A stretch of 64,000 nt of DNA from CAZDVQ01 sp964508975 (GCA_964508975.1 CAZDVQ010000001.1:186001-250000), one strand, 5' to 3'. Positions 8,981 to 17,961 are shown, counted from the stretch's first letter. Program-made: numbers and translations. Notes: a model not told the origin generated them from the letters alone.

Positions 8981-10567
8981 ATGAAACGTCGTACCTTCCT
9001 CAAAAAATCAGCAGGGGCAGTTGTGATTCCCTCGCTGCTCAACGGATTTGGCGTCAAAGCATACGCCGAACCCATGCTCAACCGCATGTTTAACCCTGGC
9101 AGTACCGCTACCGACCACGTGTTGGTACTCATACAGCTCAACGGTGGTAACGATGGTCTCAATACCGTGGTTCCACTCGACCAGTACGCCGCACTCTCAC
9201 AGGTGCGTAACCACGTGTTGCTGCCCGACACCAGCGTGCTGCCTTTGAACGGTGTGTCTGGCACGGGCTTACACCCCGCCATGACGGGCATCAAAGAGCT
9301 GTTTGACGATGGCCTTGCCCAAATTATACAGAGTGTAGGCTACCCTAACCCCGACTACTCGCATTTCCGCTCCACCGACATCTGGATGAGCGCCGCAGAT
9401 TCGAACCAAGTCATCCCATCGGGTTGGGCAGGCCGCTACCTGAACTATGAGTACCCCAACTTCCCGACGGGTTACCCCAATACCGATATGCCCGACCCCT
9501 TGGCCATTGAAATTGGCTACGCCGCCTCCTTGACGTTCATGGGGCCAACCTATGGTATGGGCATGGCCATTTCAGACCCAGCCAGTATTTACAGTTTGGT
9601 GAACCAAACCCAATCACCAGTCCCCAACACCCCCGCTGGCGAGAAATTGCAATACGTTCGCGACATTGCGAACCAATCAAGGTATTACGGTCAGGCGGTG
9701 ACCACTGCGTATAATACGGTTGTAAGTCAGCTGCCCTACCCTGCCAATAACGAGCTGGCCGAAAAACTAAGGATTGTGGCCAGGCTTATTGCGGGAGGTT
9801 TGAAAACCCGTATTTACCTCGTTAGCCTAAACGGGTTTGACACACATGCCTCACAAGTTGAGGTGAATGACCATACCACTGGTACGCACGCCACGCTGTT
9901 GAGCACCTTGTCGGAAAGCGTAAAAGCGTTTATGGACGATCTCAGCCACCTCGGTATCGAGCAACGCGTGATGGCTATGACCTTCTCGGAATTTGGCCGT
10001 CGCATTATCGATAACGCGAGCTTTGGTACCGATCACGGTGCAGCTGCCCCGATGTTTGTATTCGGGCACAAGGTTCAAGGTGGAATTTTGGGTAATAATC
10101 CAACCATCTCCAGCCAGGCGGGTGCCAACGATAACTTGCCCATGCAGTATGATTTCCGTTCGGTTTATGCCTCCATCCTTCAAGACTGGTTCTGCGTACC
10201 GCCCAACGAGGTTGATAATATTATGCTGCAAGCGTTCCAGCAATTGCCTGTTGTACAGGCGGGTACGGCTTGTTTATCGGCCACGCATGAGGTCAACCAA
10301 CAAGCGGGCCGCTCCATGCTGGAATGTTACCCGAATCCCTTTACCGATATTGCCAATATCAAGTACCAGACCGATGGCGGTTATACCATGGTACAGATAT
10401 TCTCTGCAGAGGGTCAATTACTGGCCACTCCGGTAAATGGCGAGTTAAGCCCGGGCGAGTACCAATGCTACTGGAATAGCGAGGATTTGCCCACTGGCGC
10501 TTATTACGTGCGTTTACAAAACGGTCCGATCCAACAGGTAAAAGGCATGATAAAAGTGAGGAGTTAG
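8981..10567 (+). CDS. DUF1501 protein with Tat-like signal and T9SS type A sorting domain
   Basis: A 528-residue exported protein of the DUF1501 family (sulfatase-like alpha/beta fold, activity unknown). The N-terminus MKRRTFLKKSAGA matches a twin-arginine signal (R-R-x-F-L-K), followed by a hydrophobic stretch to about residue 29. Family motifs include VLIQLNGGNDGLNTVVP, DYSHFRSTDIW and EFGRRIIDNASFGTDHGAAA. Residues about 449-528 form a type IX secretion C-terminal sorting domain: YPNPF start, FSAEGQLL, LPTGAYYVRL and a basic end. It would therefore cross the inner membrane, then be exported and anchored by T9SS. It is coupled to the DUF1800 gene 1 bp upstream. The function of the pair is unknown. 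Confidence 0.85.
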   Translation: MKRRTFLKKSAGAVVIPSLLNGFGVKAYAEPMLNRMFNPGSTATDHVLVLIQLNGGNDGLNTVVPLDQYAALSQVRNHVLLPDTSVLPLNGVSGTGLHPAMTGIKELFDDGLAQIIQSVGYPNPDYSHFRSTDIWMSAADSNQVIPSGWAGRYLNYEYPNFPTGYPNTDMPDPLAIEIGYAASLTFMGPTYGMGMAISDPASIYSLVNQTQSPVPNTPAGEKLQYVRDIANQSRYYGQAVTTAYNTVVSQLPYPANNELAEKLRIVARLIAGGLKTRIYLVSLNGFDTHASQVEVNDHTTGTHATLLSTLSESVKAFMDDLSHLGIEQRVMAMTFSEFGRRIIDNASFGTDHGAAAPMFVFGHKVQGGILGNNPTISSQAGANDNLPMQYDFRSVYASILQDWFCVPPNEVDNIMLQAFQQLPVVQAGTACLSATHEVNQQAGRSMLECYPNPFTDIANIKYQTDGGYTMVQIFSAEGQLLATPVNGELSPGEYQCYWNSEDLPTGAYYVRLQNGPIQQVKGMIKVRS

Positions 10568-10611
10568 GAGTTAAAATCTATTCATTGTTCATTGTTCATC
10601 GTTCATTGTTC

Positions 10612-10727
10612 ATTTGGGCGCCCCGCCGCTGTGCGGCGGCGGTCCCCTCCAGGCTCACTAGACGTTCGGTGCGCGTTGCGCACCCGCGCCTACGGCGCGG
10701 CCTTCCGGGCACCTGGCGCAAAGACTC
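10612..10727 (+). repeat. R1 repeat, copy 4 (diverged)
   Basis: TTTGGGCGCC start after a CATTGTTCATCGTTCATTG microsatellite, then nested GC hairpins such as CGCCGC-tgt-GCGGCG and GTGCGC-gtt-GCGCAC. It resembles copy 8 more than the others. Confidence 0.6.
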
Positions 10728-10769
10728 ACCGCTCACCGCTCACAACTAGCATGTGCGTACAAAAAAACG

Positions 10770-10777
10770 TACCTTTG
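10770..10777 (+). promoter_or_regulatory. -7 box of tsaD
   Basis: TACCTTTG lies 17 nt before the GTG at 10795 and supports that start. Confidence 0.65.
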
Positions 10778-10794
10778 TGCCGAAATAATAGCAC

Positions 10795-11796
10795 GTGCCT
10801 ACCTACATCCTTGCCATAGAATCCTCTTGTGACGATACCTCAGCTGCAGTCATTGCCGATGGTGTAATGCTATCGAATATTACAGCGACGCAGCATATAC
10901 ACGAACAATACGGAGGTGTAGTGCCCGAGGTGGCATCAAGAGCGCACCAAGTGAGTATCGTACCGGTAGTTGATGCCGCTTTGAAAAAAGCAGGTATCGA
11001 TTCAAAAGACTTAAGCGCTATTGCTTTCACCAAGGGGCCAGGCTTACTTGGTTCGCTGCTGGTAGGATTGTCGTTTGCCAAAGGTATGGCATTGGCTTTA
11101 GACATCCCGATGATTGAGGTAAACCATATCCAAGCGCACGTATTGGCGCATTTCATTGAGGAGCCCCGACCAGTGTGCCCGTTTTTATGCCTTACTGTTT
11201 CGGGTGGGCATACTCAAATCGTGTTGGTACGCAGCCCGCTCGAGATGGAGATTATCGGCACCACCATTGACGATGCGGCAGGTGAAGCCTTTGACAAATC
11301 GGGTAAATTATTGGGCTTGGGCTACCCCGCCGGTCCAATCGTAGATAAACTGGCGCAAACGGGTAAGGCCATCTATCATTTCCCAGAGCCAGAGGTTGGG
11401 GAACTTAATTTTAGTTTCAGCGGCTTGAAAACTAGCATCATGCGGTTTATGCAACAAGAAACCAAAAACAATCCCAACTTTATACAAGACAACCTACCTG
11501 ATATTTGTGCGTCGATCCAAGACCGTATCGTGAGTATATTGCTACGCAAGTTGCACAAGGCTGCTAAGTTGCATCAAATCAACGAAATAGCCATAGCGGG
11601 CGGGGTTTCTGCCAACTCGGGCTTGCGACAAGGTATAGCTGACTATGGCCAAAAATACCATTGGAATACGTATATCCCCCGTTTTGAATATTGTACCGAC
11701 AATGCCGCCATGATAGCTATGGTGGCATGGTTTAAATACGAAGCGGGTTTATTTGTTGGGCACGAGGTTACCCCCAGTCCTCGATATGCGTTATAG
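10795..11796 (+). CDS. tsaD: tRNA N6-adenosine threonylcarbamoyltransferase TsaD
   Basis: A 333-residue cytoplasmic enzyme that, with TsaB and TsaE, moves the threonylcarbamoyl group from TC-AMP to A37 of ANN-reading tRNAs. Typical marks are the ASKHA opening AIESSCDDTSAAVI, metal-binding HIQAH (H111, H115), the phosphate-binding SGGHTQIVLV and DDAAGEAFDK loops, GLGYPAGP, and the closing DNAAMIA motif. Length is normal. The GTG start is fixed by the promoter and by the conserved N-terminus. The 3' end overlaps the convergent glycosyltransferase gene by 29 bp. Confidence 0.96.
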   Translation: MPTYILAIESSCDDTSAAVIADGVMLSNITATQHIHEQYGGVVPEVASRAHQVSIVPVVDAALKKAGIDSKDLSAIAFTKGPGLLGSLLVGLSFAKGMALALDIPMIEVNHIQAHVLAHFIEEPRPVCPFLCLTVSGGHTQIVLVRSPLEMEIIGTTIDDAAGEAFDKSGKLLGLGYPAGPIVDKLAQTGKAIYHFPEPEVGELNFSFSGLKTSIMRFMQQETKNNPNFIQDNLPDICASIQDRIVSILLRKLHKAAKLHQINEIAIAGGVSANSGLRQGIADYGQKYHWNTYIPRFEYCTDNAAMIAMVAWFKYEAGLFVGHEVTPSPRYAL

Positions 11797-12724
11797 GATG
11801 TTCCATGCATTTGAAGTGGCCTTTGGGGCATGAAGCATAGCCAATCTTGGAACAAGGCCTACAAGGCAAATTCAATACCTCTAAGCGTTTTTCTAGCTCC
11901 ATACCGGCTGGATAGAAAGGCCACATACCTAAGGCAGGAACAGTATTACCCCAAACGGAAACGATGGGCTTTTTCAAGGCCGCAGCAATGTGCATCATGC
12001 CGGTGTCGGGAGTAATAACCAAGTTGGCTTGTTGTATGACTAAAGCAGAACCATGTATGCTCAATTGCCCACAATAATTTATACATTTTGCAGGGAAACG
12101 ACTGGTCAATGCTTGTGCGAGTGCCTGTTCAGCCTTGCCACCCAAAAGCGCCAAGGGGAAGGGACTTTTTTCTATGATCTCGGCTAGTTTATGCTCGGGT
12201 ATTTGCTTGGTAGCATGTGCAGCCCCGATGACTAAAGCCCAAAATGGTACTTGAGGGAGATTGTCGACCTGCGTGTCGGTGGGAATAAAGTAGTCGAGCC
12301 CAGCATTATCGTAGTTTACACCTAAATGTTGTGCCGTTTGCATATAGCGATGTACAACATGCTCGGTTGCGGGCAAGGTATTCCACTTAAAATTTACCAA
12401 GAGCCACTTGGCTATATTGCGTTTGGGGAAACGGCGGGTAGGCTTGCCGATAGCCAGTGATAATCGTCGGGAACGTAAGTTATGGTGCAGGTCAAGGACC
12501 AAGTCAAAGTCCTCGGCCTTTAACTGTTGTTCCAGTTGTGTGTAGTTGGTAGCGCTCAGCGCCCATACCTTATCGACATATGGGTTCGACTCGAGTATGG
12601 GCGCAAAGGCTGCTTTGGTTACAAAGTGCAACTCGGCATTTAATTGCTGTTTAAGGCAACGTACCAGAGGGCTTGTCAGTACGACATCGCCCATTGAGCT
12701 GAACCTTATAAGCAGTATTTTCAA
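11768..12724 (-). CDS. Glycosyltransferase family 9 (ADP-heptose:LPS heptosyltransferase-like)
   Basis: A 318-residue GT-B enzyme of family 9, which adds heptose to the LPS inner core at the cytoplasmic face of the inner membrane. Seen: the N-terminal ILLIRFSSMGDVVLTSPL, a DLVLDLHHNLRS strand-turn, and the C-terminal nucleotide-sugar site TPDTGMMHIAAALKKPIVSVWG. Four cysteines cluster near the C-terminus (CRPCSKIGYASC), common in Bacteroidota members. The start is a TTG at 12724, the only position that keeps the first beta strand intact. It lies 13 bp after the hydroxylase gene in the same direction, probably in one operon. Exact acceptor unknown. Confidence 0.85.
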   Translation of the reverse strand: MKILLIRFSSMGDVVLTSPLVRCLKQQLNAELHFVTKAAFAPILESNPYVDKVWALSATNYTQLEQQLKAEDFDLVLDLHHNLRSRRLSLAIGKPTRRFPKRNIAKWLLVNFKWNTLPATEHVVHRYMQTAQHLGVNYDNAGLDYFIPTDTQVDNLPQVPFWALVIGAAHATKQIPEHKLAEIIEKSPFPLALLGGKAEQALAQALTSRFPAKCINYCGQLSIHGSALVIQQANLVITPDTGMMHIAAALKKPIVSVWGNTVPALGMWPFYPAGMELEKRLEVLNLPCRPCSKIGYASCPKGHFKCMEHPITHIEDWG

Positions 12725-12737
12725 AGCCTAAGTTGTA

Positions 12738-13379
12738 TTATGCGGCGTTTTTCTTGCTCTTTGGCGTCAGAGTCGTTCTAAAGATGCTATCCCAGAGTGT
12801 ATTGCTCACGCCAAAACCTAGGTCGGGTTCTTGGTAGTGGTGCAACATATGGTGTTCTTTGAGGCGTTTGAAAAACGGCCAATTCACGTTGGCATGGTGC
12901 AATGCGTAGTGCATCATATCGTAAACCAGGTAGCCACTAGCAAATCCAGCGAAGAAAATGTAGTGATACGGGTTCATCGTGTAATAGAACAACGCGATGA
13001 ATGGGATTGAAATGATGATAGACAACATAGGCGGCATAACCAAGCGCTTGCTATCGTTGGGGTAGTCATGGTGTACGCCATGAATCAAGAACATGATACG
13101 CTTGCCGGTATCAGATGTTGGATGGAAGTGAAACACAAAGCGATGCAAGGTGTACTCGGCTAGTGTCCACAAAAGGAAAGCGACCGCATAAAGGCCCACC
13201 AAGTTCAACAAGGGGAGCTTCAGCTGGAAAATACTGTAATAAATACAGAATAGCACCACAGGGCCCCACATGATTAAAGGAGCGCTCCAATGTACACGAG
13301 ACATTAAATCCAAGAATGGATTTTGGAAAATACGTGGCGATTCGTCTTTATTTGAAACGAACAAAGGTTGATTTGCCAT
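12738..13379 (-). CDS. Fatty acid hydroxylase / sterol desaturase superfamily protein
   Basis: A 213-residue membrane protein with the di-iron histidine clusters of the fatty acid hydroxylase superfamily: HRFVFH, HGVHH, MHYALHH and HHMLHH, placed between four hydrophobic segments. It resembles bacterial and yeast fatty acid 2-hydroxylases (Scs7/FA2H catalytic domain) without the cytochrome b5 part. A likely role is 2-hydroxylation of acyl chains in sphingolipids or lipid A, which are common in Bacteroidota; that role is inferred. It precedes the GT9 gene by 13 bp, and the two may share a transcript for envelope lipid modification. Confidence 0.85.
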   Translation of the reverse strand: MANQPLFVSNKDESPRIFQNPFLDLMSRVHWSAPLIMWGPVVLFCIYYSIFQLKLPLLNLVGLYAVAFLLWTLAEYTLHRFVFHFHPTSDTGKRIMFLIHGVHHDYPNDSKRLVMPPMLSIIISIPFIALFYYTMNPYHYIFFAGFASGYLVYDMMHYALHHANVNWPFFKRLKEHHMLHHYQEPDLGFGVSNTLWDSIFRTTLTPKSKKNAA

Positions 13380-13439
13380 TTCTTTTTGGTTTATAGTTGG
13401 TGAATAAATGCTGGGACTTGGGCTAGTAGATTGAGCAGT

Positions 13440-13700
13440 CTACGCGCCTTCCAAGTCGGCTGGGTCAGATTTTTTGCGGTTGCGGTACCAAAGATAGCCA
13501 AGTGTTCCTACCATGAGGTAAGGTGTAACCAGCAAGAAAAGAATACCTTGGTTGAGGCCCTTGCCTGCTTGACCACCCGATTTCAAGTTACTCTCGGCAG
13601 AGAGTTTGCACATGGGACACTGTGCTTGGGTACTTTGTGCTGTACCGAAAAGCAGTGCCAAGCCGAGGCAAAAACCCGTAATTAATGTTCTGATATTCAT
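13440..13700 (-). CDS. Small exported membrane protein with CPMC motif
   Basis: An 86-residue protein with a signal peptide (cleavage probably after TQAQ), then a QCPMCKL motif, a Gly-rich stretch, one transmembrane helix (about residues 50-72) and a basic end WYRNRKK. The CxxC could bind metal or act in thiol redox, but no thioredoxin fold is present. In many Bacteroidota a similar small protein is encoded near SCO1 and DUF420 genes, as here, which suggests a role around cytochrome c oxidase assembly. I do not recognise a named family. Confidence 0.7.
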   Translation of the reverse strand: MNIRTLITGFCLGLALLFGTAQSTQAQCPMCKLSAESNLKSGGQAGKGLNQGILFLLVTPYLMVGTLGYLWYRNRKKSDPADLEGA

Positions 13701-13727
13701 AGTCTTAACGTTTAAGCAGAATCAATG

Positions 13728-13833
13728 CGGCAGCGATGCGAAGCGGTGGCGGCGTAGCCGCCAGACCCGCAGGGGCCGAGCGACAGCGAGCCGCGTAGCG
13801 TAGCGCCGACCGCAGCGCGGGCGGGCCGCCCAA
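13728..13833 (-). repeat. R1 repeat, copy 5
   Basis: Hairpin 1 is TGGCGGC-gta-GCCGCCA (13747-13763), hairpin 2 CCC-gca-GGG. The A-rich edge GCCCAAATAAA lies at the right, 12 bp before the DUF420 stop. Confidence 0.8.
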
Positions 13834-13844
13834 ATAAACCCTAT

Positions 13845-14390
13845 TTAACCCGGGTAATAAGGCGAAATCATGAGGAAGCAGATAACGCCTGTAACGGCTA
13901 CGTATAGCCAGATGGGGAAGGTTATTTTGGCTAATTTGCGGTGTTTTTCGTCCATGCGGGCGGCGCCGCGGATGTATGTAAACAGCACTAAAGGCAATAC
14001 CACTGCCGCCAGCACGATGTGCGTGAGAAGCAGGAAGTAATACACCATGCGGATGGCACCCTCGCCGCCGAAACTAGTAGGCTCAGTAGCTAGGTGAAAT
14101 AGTACATAACCCACTAAGAATAAAGCAGATAAACCCATAGCAAGGGTCATCATGCGTTGGTGTACCGCGATGCGTTTGCGTTTAATTTCGACCAATGCCA
14201 TGACTAAACTAACTGCCGTGAGCGCGTTAAACGCTGCGTATACCGGCGGCAACATGTAGGGGTCAAAGGGCAATGGCAGCTTGGGTAACAAGCCAGGGGT
14301 CATGAGCAACACCACGGCCGCGGTAATCACCACCGATAAAACCACGGCTAGGCGGTTGTACTTAGGGAGGTCTTGAGCTTCTATCTTCAT
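13845..14390 (-). CDS. DUF420 membrane protein
   Basis: A 181-residue integral membrane protein of the DUF420 family (YozB/CtaM type). Five hydrophobic segments are visible, with conserved histidines near the membrane borders (HQRM, FHL, THIVLA, DEKHRKLAKITFPIWLY). DUF420/CtaM proteins are linked to cytochrome oxidase assembly, and the neighbouring SCO1-like gene, 3 bp upstream in the same direction, fits that. Length is normal. The molecular role is inferred from the family. Confidence 0.85.
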   Translation of the reverse strand: MKIEAQDLPKYNRLAVVLSVVITAAVVLLMTPGLLPKLPLPFDPYMLPPVYAAFNALTAVSLVMALVEIKRKRIAVHQRMMTLAMGLSALFLVGYVLFHLATEPTSFGGEGAIRMVYYFLLLTHIVLAAVVLPLVLFTYIRGAARMDEKHRKLAKITFPIWLYVAVTGVICFLMISPYYPG

Positions 14391-14393
14391 GAT

Positions 14394-15047
14394 TTAGAGT
14401 TCGTTATCGGCTTTGTATTGTAATTTGTCTCGTTTGCGTTTTGGAGCAATGTAGTACATATGCTCGAGCATGGTACTGATTTCTTGATCATTCAGGCCAT
14501 CGTAAAACTTCTTAACCTGGCCCATGGTATCAACTAGGATAAAGCTGTTGGGCGCTAGGACCTGAGTATTTTTGTCAGCGTATAGCTTGTCGGTATATGC
14601 CTTGGTTGGGGCAACATCGCCTTGTACTAAATGCCAGTTATCGGCAGCATTAGGGAATTGCTGCATAAAGGTCTTGGCGTTAAAATTCGAATCCTGTGGC
14701 GTTTGCAAGAAACTGAGCAGCATGACGTGCTTTTTATTGTCGCGTTGCATCATGAGGCTAATTTTCTCCATGTTTTGCATGGCCTTTTGGCAAGGTTCAT
14801 CGCAGGGATACTGGATAAAATTGGCCACGGTCAAGCGGCCCCGGAAATCAAGGGCACTGATGTTTTGCCCATCCTGGTTGATGTATTTAAAGCTAGGGAT
14901 ACCCGCTGCGGCATCGTACACGCTAAGCTCTTTTTTAACCGCTTGCAATCGTTTAAGGCCGTTCCGAGAAGCCATGACGCTTAAAATCGGGATACCGATG
15001 ATAAACGCAAAGAAGCCAACGATGCTAAAAAGTTTAGTCTTATTCAT
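14394..15047 (-). CDS. SCO1/SenC-family thioredoxin-fold protein
   Basis: A 217-residue protein with an N-terminal membrane anchor (residues 7-25) and a periplasmic thioredoxin fold. SCO proteins deliver copper to the CuA site of cytochrome oxidase, using a CxxxC pair and a distant histidine. The pair is present as C82-DEP-C86, but at the place where the histidine normally precedes the last strand the sequence reads LAPNSFILVD, with no histidine. It may therefore act as a thiol oxidoreductase rather than a copper chaperone. It lies in a leftward cluster between rimO (51 bp upstream) and DUF420 (3 bp downstream). Confidence 0.75.
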   Translation of the reverse strand: MNKTKLFSIVGFFAFIIGIPILSVMASRNGLKRLQAVKKELSVYDAAAGIPSFKYINQDGQNISALDFRGRLTVANFIQYPCDEPCQKAMQNMEKISLMMQRDNKKHVMLLSFLQTPQDSNFNAKTFMQQFPNAADNWHLVQGDVAPTKAYTDKLYADKNTQVLAPNSFILVDTMGQVKKFYDGLNDQEISTMLEHMYYIAPKRKRDKLQYKADNEL

Positions 15048-15098
15048 GAATCCAATCTATTTATAAAAGCAACTCGATTTGAGGCTTTTTGTTCAGGA

Positions 15099-16409
15099 TT
15101 AAACCGGTTTTGCAAACAAATCAAACTCGGCTGCATCCGTGATCTGAACTTGGGCAAAATCGCCCACGCGGAGGTAGTTGCCCTTGGTTGGTACAAGTAC
15201 TTCATTATCAACTTCTGCCGAGTCGTGTTCGGTGCGGCCAACAAAGTAGCCACCCTCAATACGGTCAACCAGTATCTTATAGGTTTGGCCAATCTTCGCT
15301 TGGTTCAATTCTTCCGAAATCTCCTGTTGTACCTCCATGATGGCTTGGGCACGGGCTTCTTTCACCTCGGCAGGGATATCGTCCTCGTACTCATAGGCAC
15401 TAGTGTTTTCCTCGTGCGAGTATTGGAAAACCCCGAGGCGATCAAAGCGCATCTCGCGCACAAACTCAAGCATCTCCATGAACTCGGCTTCGGTCTCGCC
15501 TGGAAAACCCACGAGCATGGTGGTGCGGAGTGCCAAGTTGGGCACGATGGCACGGGCTTGCTGGATCAGCTCCACCGTTTCTTCGCGGGTAATTTGGCGG
15601 CGCATGCGTTTCAGCACATCGTTGTTGATGTGTTGCAGGGGCATATCGAGGTATTTGCACACCTTGGGCAACTCGGCCATGGTATGCAATACATCCACGG
15701 GGAACTTGCTCGGGTAAGCATAGTGTAGGCGAATCCATTCAATGCCTTCTACATCGCTGAGGGCACGAAGCAGGTCGTTGAGCTTGCGTTCTTTATACAA
15801 GTCGAGGCCGTAGTAGGTGAGCTCCTGCGCAATGAGCATCAGTTCTTTCACGCCGTTTTTGGCCAAGGTTTTGGCTTCTTCAACCAAGGACTCGATACTG
15901 CGCGAAATATGCTTGCCCCGCATCAAAGGGATGGCGCAGAACGAACAGGTACGGTTACAACCTTCTGATATTTTGAGGTATGCAAAATGCTGAGGTGTCA
16001 AAAGTACACGCTCGCCCAAGAGTTCGTGTTTGTAATCGGCCTCCAATTTTTGGAGTAAAGCAGGAAGTTCTAAGGTGCCAAACCAAGCATCTACCTCTGG
16101 GATTTCAATTTGCAGTTCATCCATGTAACGCTGTGATAGGCAGCCTGTTACATAGAGCTTATCAATATTGCCGGCACCTTTTTCATCGGCGTACGAGAGG
16201 ATGGTATTGATAGATTCTTCCTTGGCGCGGTCAATAAAACCACAGGTATTCACGATAATGATATTAGCGTCATCATCGTTGCTATCGTGTACCACATCAA
16301 ATTCATTGGCACGCAACTGCATCATCATCACCTCGCTGTCCACCATGTTTTTGGAACAGCCCAAGGTAACTACATTAACCTTATCTTTTTTGAGTGTACG
16401 GGTTTTCAT
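15099..16409 (-). CDS. rimO: Ribosomal protein S12 methylthiotransferase RimO
   Basis: A 436-residue radical-SAM enzyme that methylthiolates the conserved aspartate of ribosomal protein S12. Domain order is normal: UPF0004 domain with cluster cysteines C18, C56 and C90; radical-SAM core with C151-x3-C155-x2-C158; and a C-terminal TRAM domain. VTLGCSKNMVDSE and the KISEGCNRTCSFCAIP core are diagnostic of RimO rather than MiaB. I start at the ATG at 16409; a TTG 21 bp upstream overlaps the promoter box and cannot be used. It is divergent from purD, with about 65 bp between the starts. Confidence 0.95.
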   Translation of the reverse strand: MKTRTLKKDKVNVVTLGCSKNMVDSEVMMMQLRANEFDVVHDSNDDDANIIIVNTCGFIDRAKEESINTILSYADEKGAGNIDKLYVTGCLSQRYMDELQIEIPEVDAWFGTLELPALLQKLEADYKHELLGERVLLTPQHFAYLKISEGCNRTCSFCAIPLMRGKHISRSIESLVEEAKTLAKNGVKELMLIAQELTYYGLDLYKERKLNDLLRALSDVEGIEWIRLHYAYPSKFPVDVLHTMAELPKVCKYLDMPLQHINNDVLKRMRRQITREETVELIQQARAIVPNLALRTTMLVGFPGETEAEFMEMLEFVREMRFDRLGVFQYSHEENTSAYEYEDDIPAEVKEARAQAIMEVQQEISEELNQAKIGQTYKILVDRIEGGYFVGRTEHDSAEVDNEVLVPTKGNYLRVGDFAQVQITDAAEFDLFAKPV

Positions 16410-16427
16410 CCATTGGTTTTTCGCCTG

Positions 16428-16435
16428 CAAAGGTA
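16428..16435 (-). promoter_or_regulatory. rimO: -7 box of rimO
   Basis: On the minus strand TACCTTTG, 18 nt before the ATG at 16409. It rules out the upstream TTG start. Confidence 0.65.
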
Positions 16436-16444
16436 CGAATTACT

Positions 16445-16452
16445 TATCTTCG
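16445..16452 (+). promoter_or_regulatory. purD: Possible -7 box of purD
   Basis: TATCTTCG, one mismatch from TAnnTTTG, 23 nt before the ATG at 16476. Confidence 0.4.
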
Positions 16453-16475
16453 CGGTATCAATAATCAACTTAATC

Positions 16476-17747
16476 ATGAATATCCTTCTTCTTGGCGGTG
16501 GTGGCCGCGAACACGCTTTTGCTTGGAAAATGAGTGCTAGCCCGCTGTGCAAGCAGTTGTTTATCGCACCTGGCAACGCCGGAACAGCGCAACATGGTAC
16601 CAACGTTCCAATATCGGTGAACGATTTTCCCGCCATCGAGGCGCTTTGCCTAGAGCAAAAGATTGATATGATCATGGTTGGCCCCGAGGAACCCCTGGTT
16701 CGTGGCTTGGTTGATTACTTCAAAGCCAAGCCTAGCCTGGCCCATATCCTATTGGTTGGCCCTAGTGCCCAAGGGGCATTGCTTGAAGGCAGCAAGGCTT
16801 TTGCCAAGGAATTCATGTCGGAATTCGGTATTCCTACCGCGGCATATCGCGAGTTCAACAGCAGCCAACTTGACGAAGCGCTAGCTTACCTCGACACCCA
16901 AAGCGCCCCCGTAGTGCTCAAGGCAGATGGCCTTGCAGCGGGCAAAGGTGTAGTTATCCCCGATAATATCCCCGAGGCCAAGACCGAGTTGAGCGAAATG
17001 CTCCAAGGCCGATTTGGTGCCTCCAGCGAGAAGGTAGTCATCGAGCAATTCCTTAAGGGCATTGAATTCTCGGTTTTTGTGGCTACCGATGGAAAGGCCT
17101 GGACCTTGTTGCCCGTGGCCAAGGATTATAAACGCATTTTCGAAAATGACCTCGGCCCAAATACCGGTGGCATGGGCGCTGTTTCGCCCGTTCCTTTCGC
17201 CGATGAAACCGTGATGCAAAAGGTAATAAGCCGCATCATCGAACCTACCGTGACGGGTATCCAAGCCCGAGGCATCGACTATAAAGGCTTCATTTTCGTC
17301 GGCCTCATCCTCGTGGATGGCGAGCCTTTCGTGATAGAATATAACTGCCGCATGGGTGACCCCGAGACAGAGGTGGTGCTTCCACGCATACAAAGCGATT
17401 TGGTAGCGCTATTGCAAGCCATTGCCAAGGGCGAGGTGGCACAGTACGGGATGCAAATCGACCCTAGATTTGTCACAACTATCATGTTGGTTTCAGATGG
17501 CTACCCCGGCGATTACAGTAAGGGCAAGGTCATGTCGAGGCTCGATGCTACCCGTGGCAGTTTATTGTTCCACGCTGGCACCAAGCTCGATGCACAAGGC
17601 CGGGTGATAACGGATGGCGGCCGTGTAATGACTGTGAGCTCTTACGGTTCAAATATGTATGAGGCCCTCGCGATGTCGAATAAAAACGCCGGTACCATTG
17701 ATTTTGAAGGTAAGTTCTACCGCAGGGATATAGGCTTCGACCTTTAA
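16476..17747 (+). CDS. purD: Phosphoribosylamine-glycine ligase PurD
   Basis: A 423-residue ATP-grasp enzyme of purine synthesis that joins 5-phosphoribosylamine and glycine to GAR. Start motif MNILLLGGGGREHAFAWK marks the N-domain; later come VGPEEPLVRGLVD, the ATP-grasp VLKADGLAAGKGV, the NTGGMGAVSP loop and the metal-site YNCRMGDPETEVVLPR. The reading frame is open 189 bp further upstream, but that part overlaps rimO and shows no homology, so 16476 is the start. Length is normal. No other pur gene is adjacent. Confidence 0.96.
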   Translation: MNILLLGGGGREHAFAWKMSASPLCKQLFIAPGNAGTAQHGTNVPISVNDFPAIEALCLEQKIDMIMVGPEEPLVRGLVDYFKAKPSLAHILLVGPSAQGALLEGSKAFAKEFMSEFGIPTAAYREFNSSQLDEALAYLDTQSAPVVLKADGLAAGKGVVIPDNIPEAKTELSEMLQGRFGASSEKVVIEQFLKGIEFSVFVATDGKAWTLLPVAKDYKRIFENDLGPNTGGMGAVSPVPFADETVMQKVISRIIEPTVTGIQARGIDYKGFIFVGLILVDGEPFVIEYNCRMGDPETEVVLPRIQSDLVALLQAIAKGEVAQYGMQIDPRFVTTIMLVSDGYPGDYSKGKVMSRLDATRGSLLFHAGTKLDAQGRVITDGGRVMTVSSYGSNMYEALAMSNKNAGTIDFEGKFYRRDIGFDL

Positions 17748-17767
17748 TCGTTTTGATTTTTTATTTT

Positions 17768-17943
17768 TTGGGCGCATGCCGCTAAGCGGCACCGGGTGTT
17801 CCGCTCTAACTTAGTTGCCCCCGCGTGGCTGGGCCTGGCGGCGGCTAGTCGCTACGCGCCGTTACCGCCAGCTGGCCCAGCGGGCGCGAAGCGCCCGCAC
17901 GCGTGGGCGCCTGCGTATCCGCTACACCCCCTTGCGCAGGCAC
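17768..17943 (+). repeat. R1-like repeat, copy 6 (variant)
   Basis: TTTTTGGGCGC start and dense GC hairpins (TGCCGC-taa-GCGGCA, GGCGC/GCGCC pairs, GCGGGCGC-gaa-GCGCCCGC), but without a clear TGGnn hairpin 1. It lies between purD and a bidirectional terminator. Confidence 0.55.
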
Positions 17944-17961
17944 TGTTTTACATGATACCAT

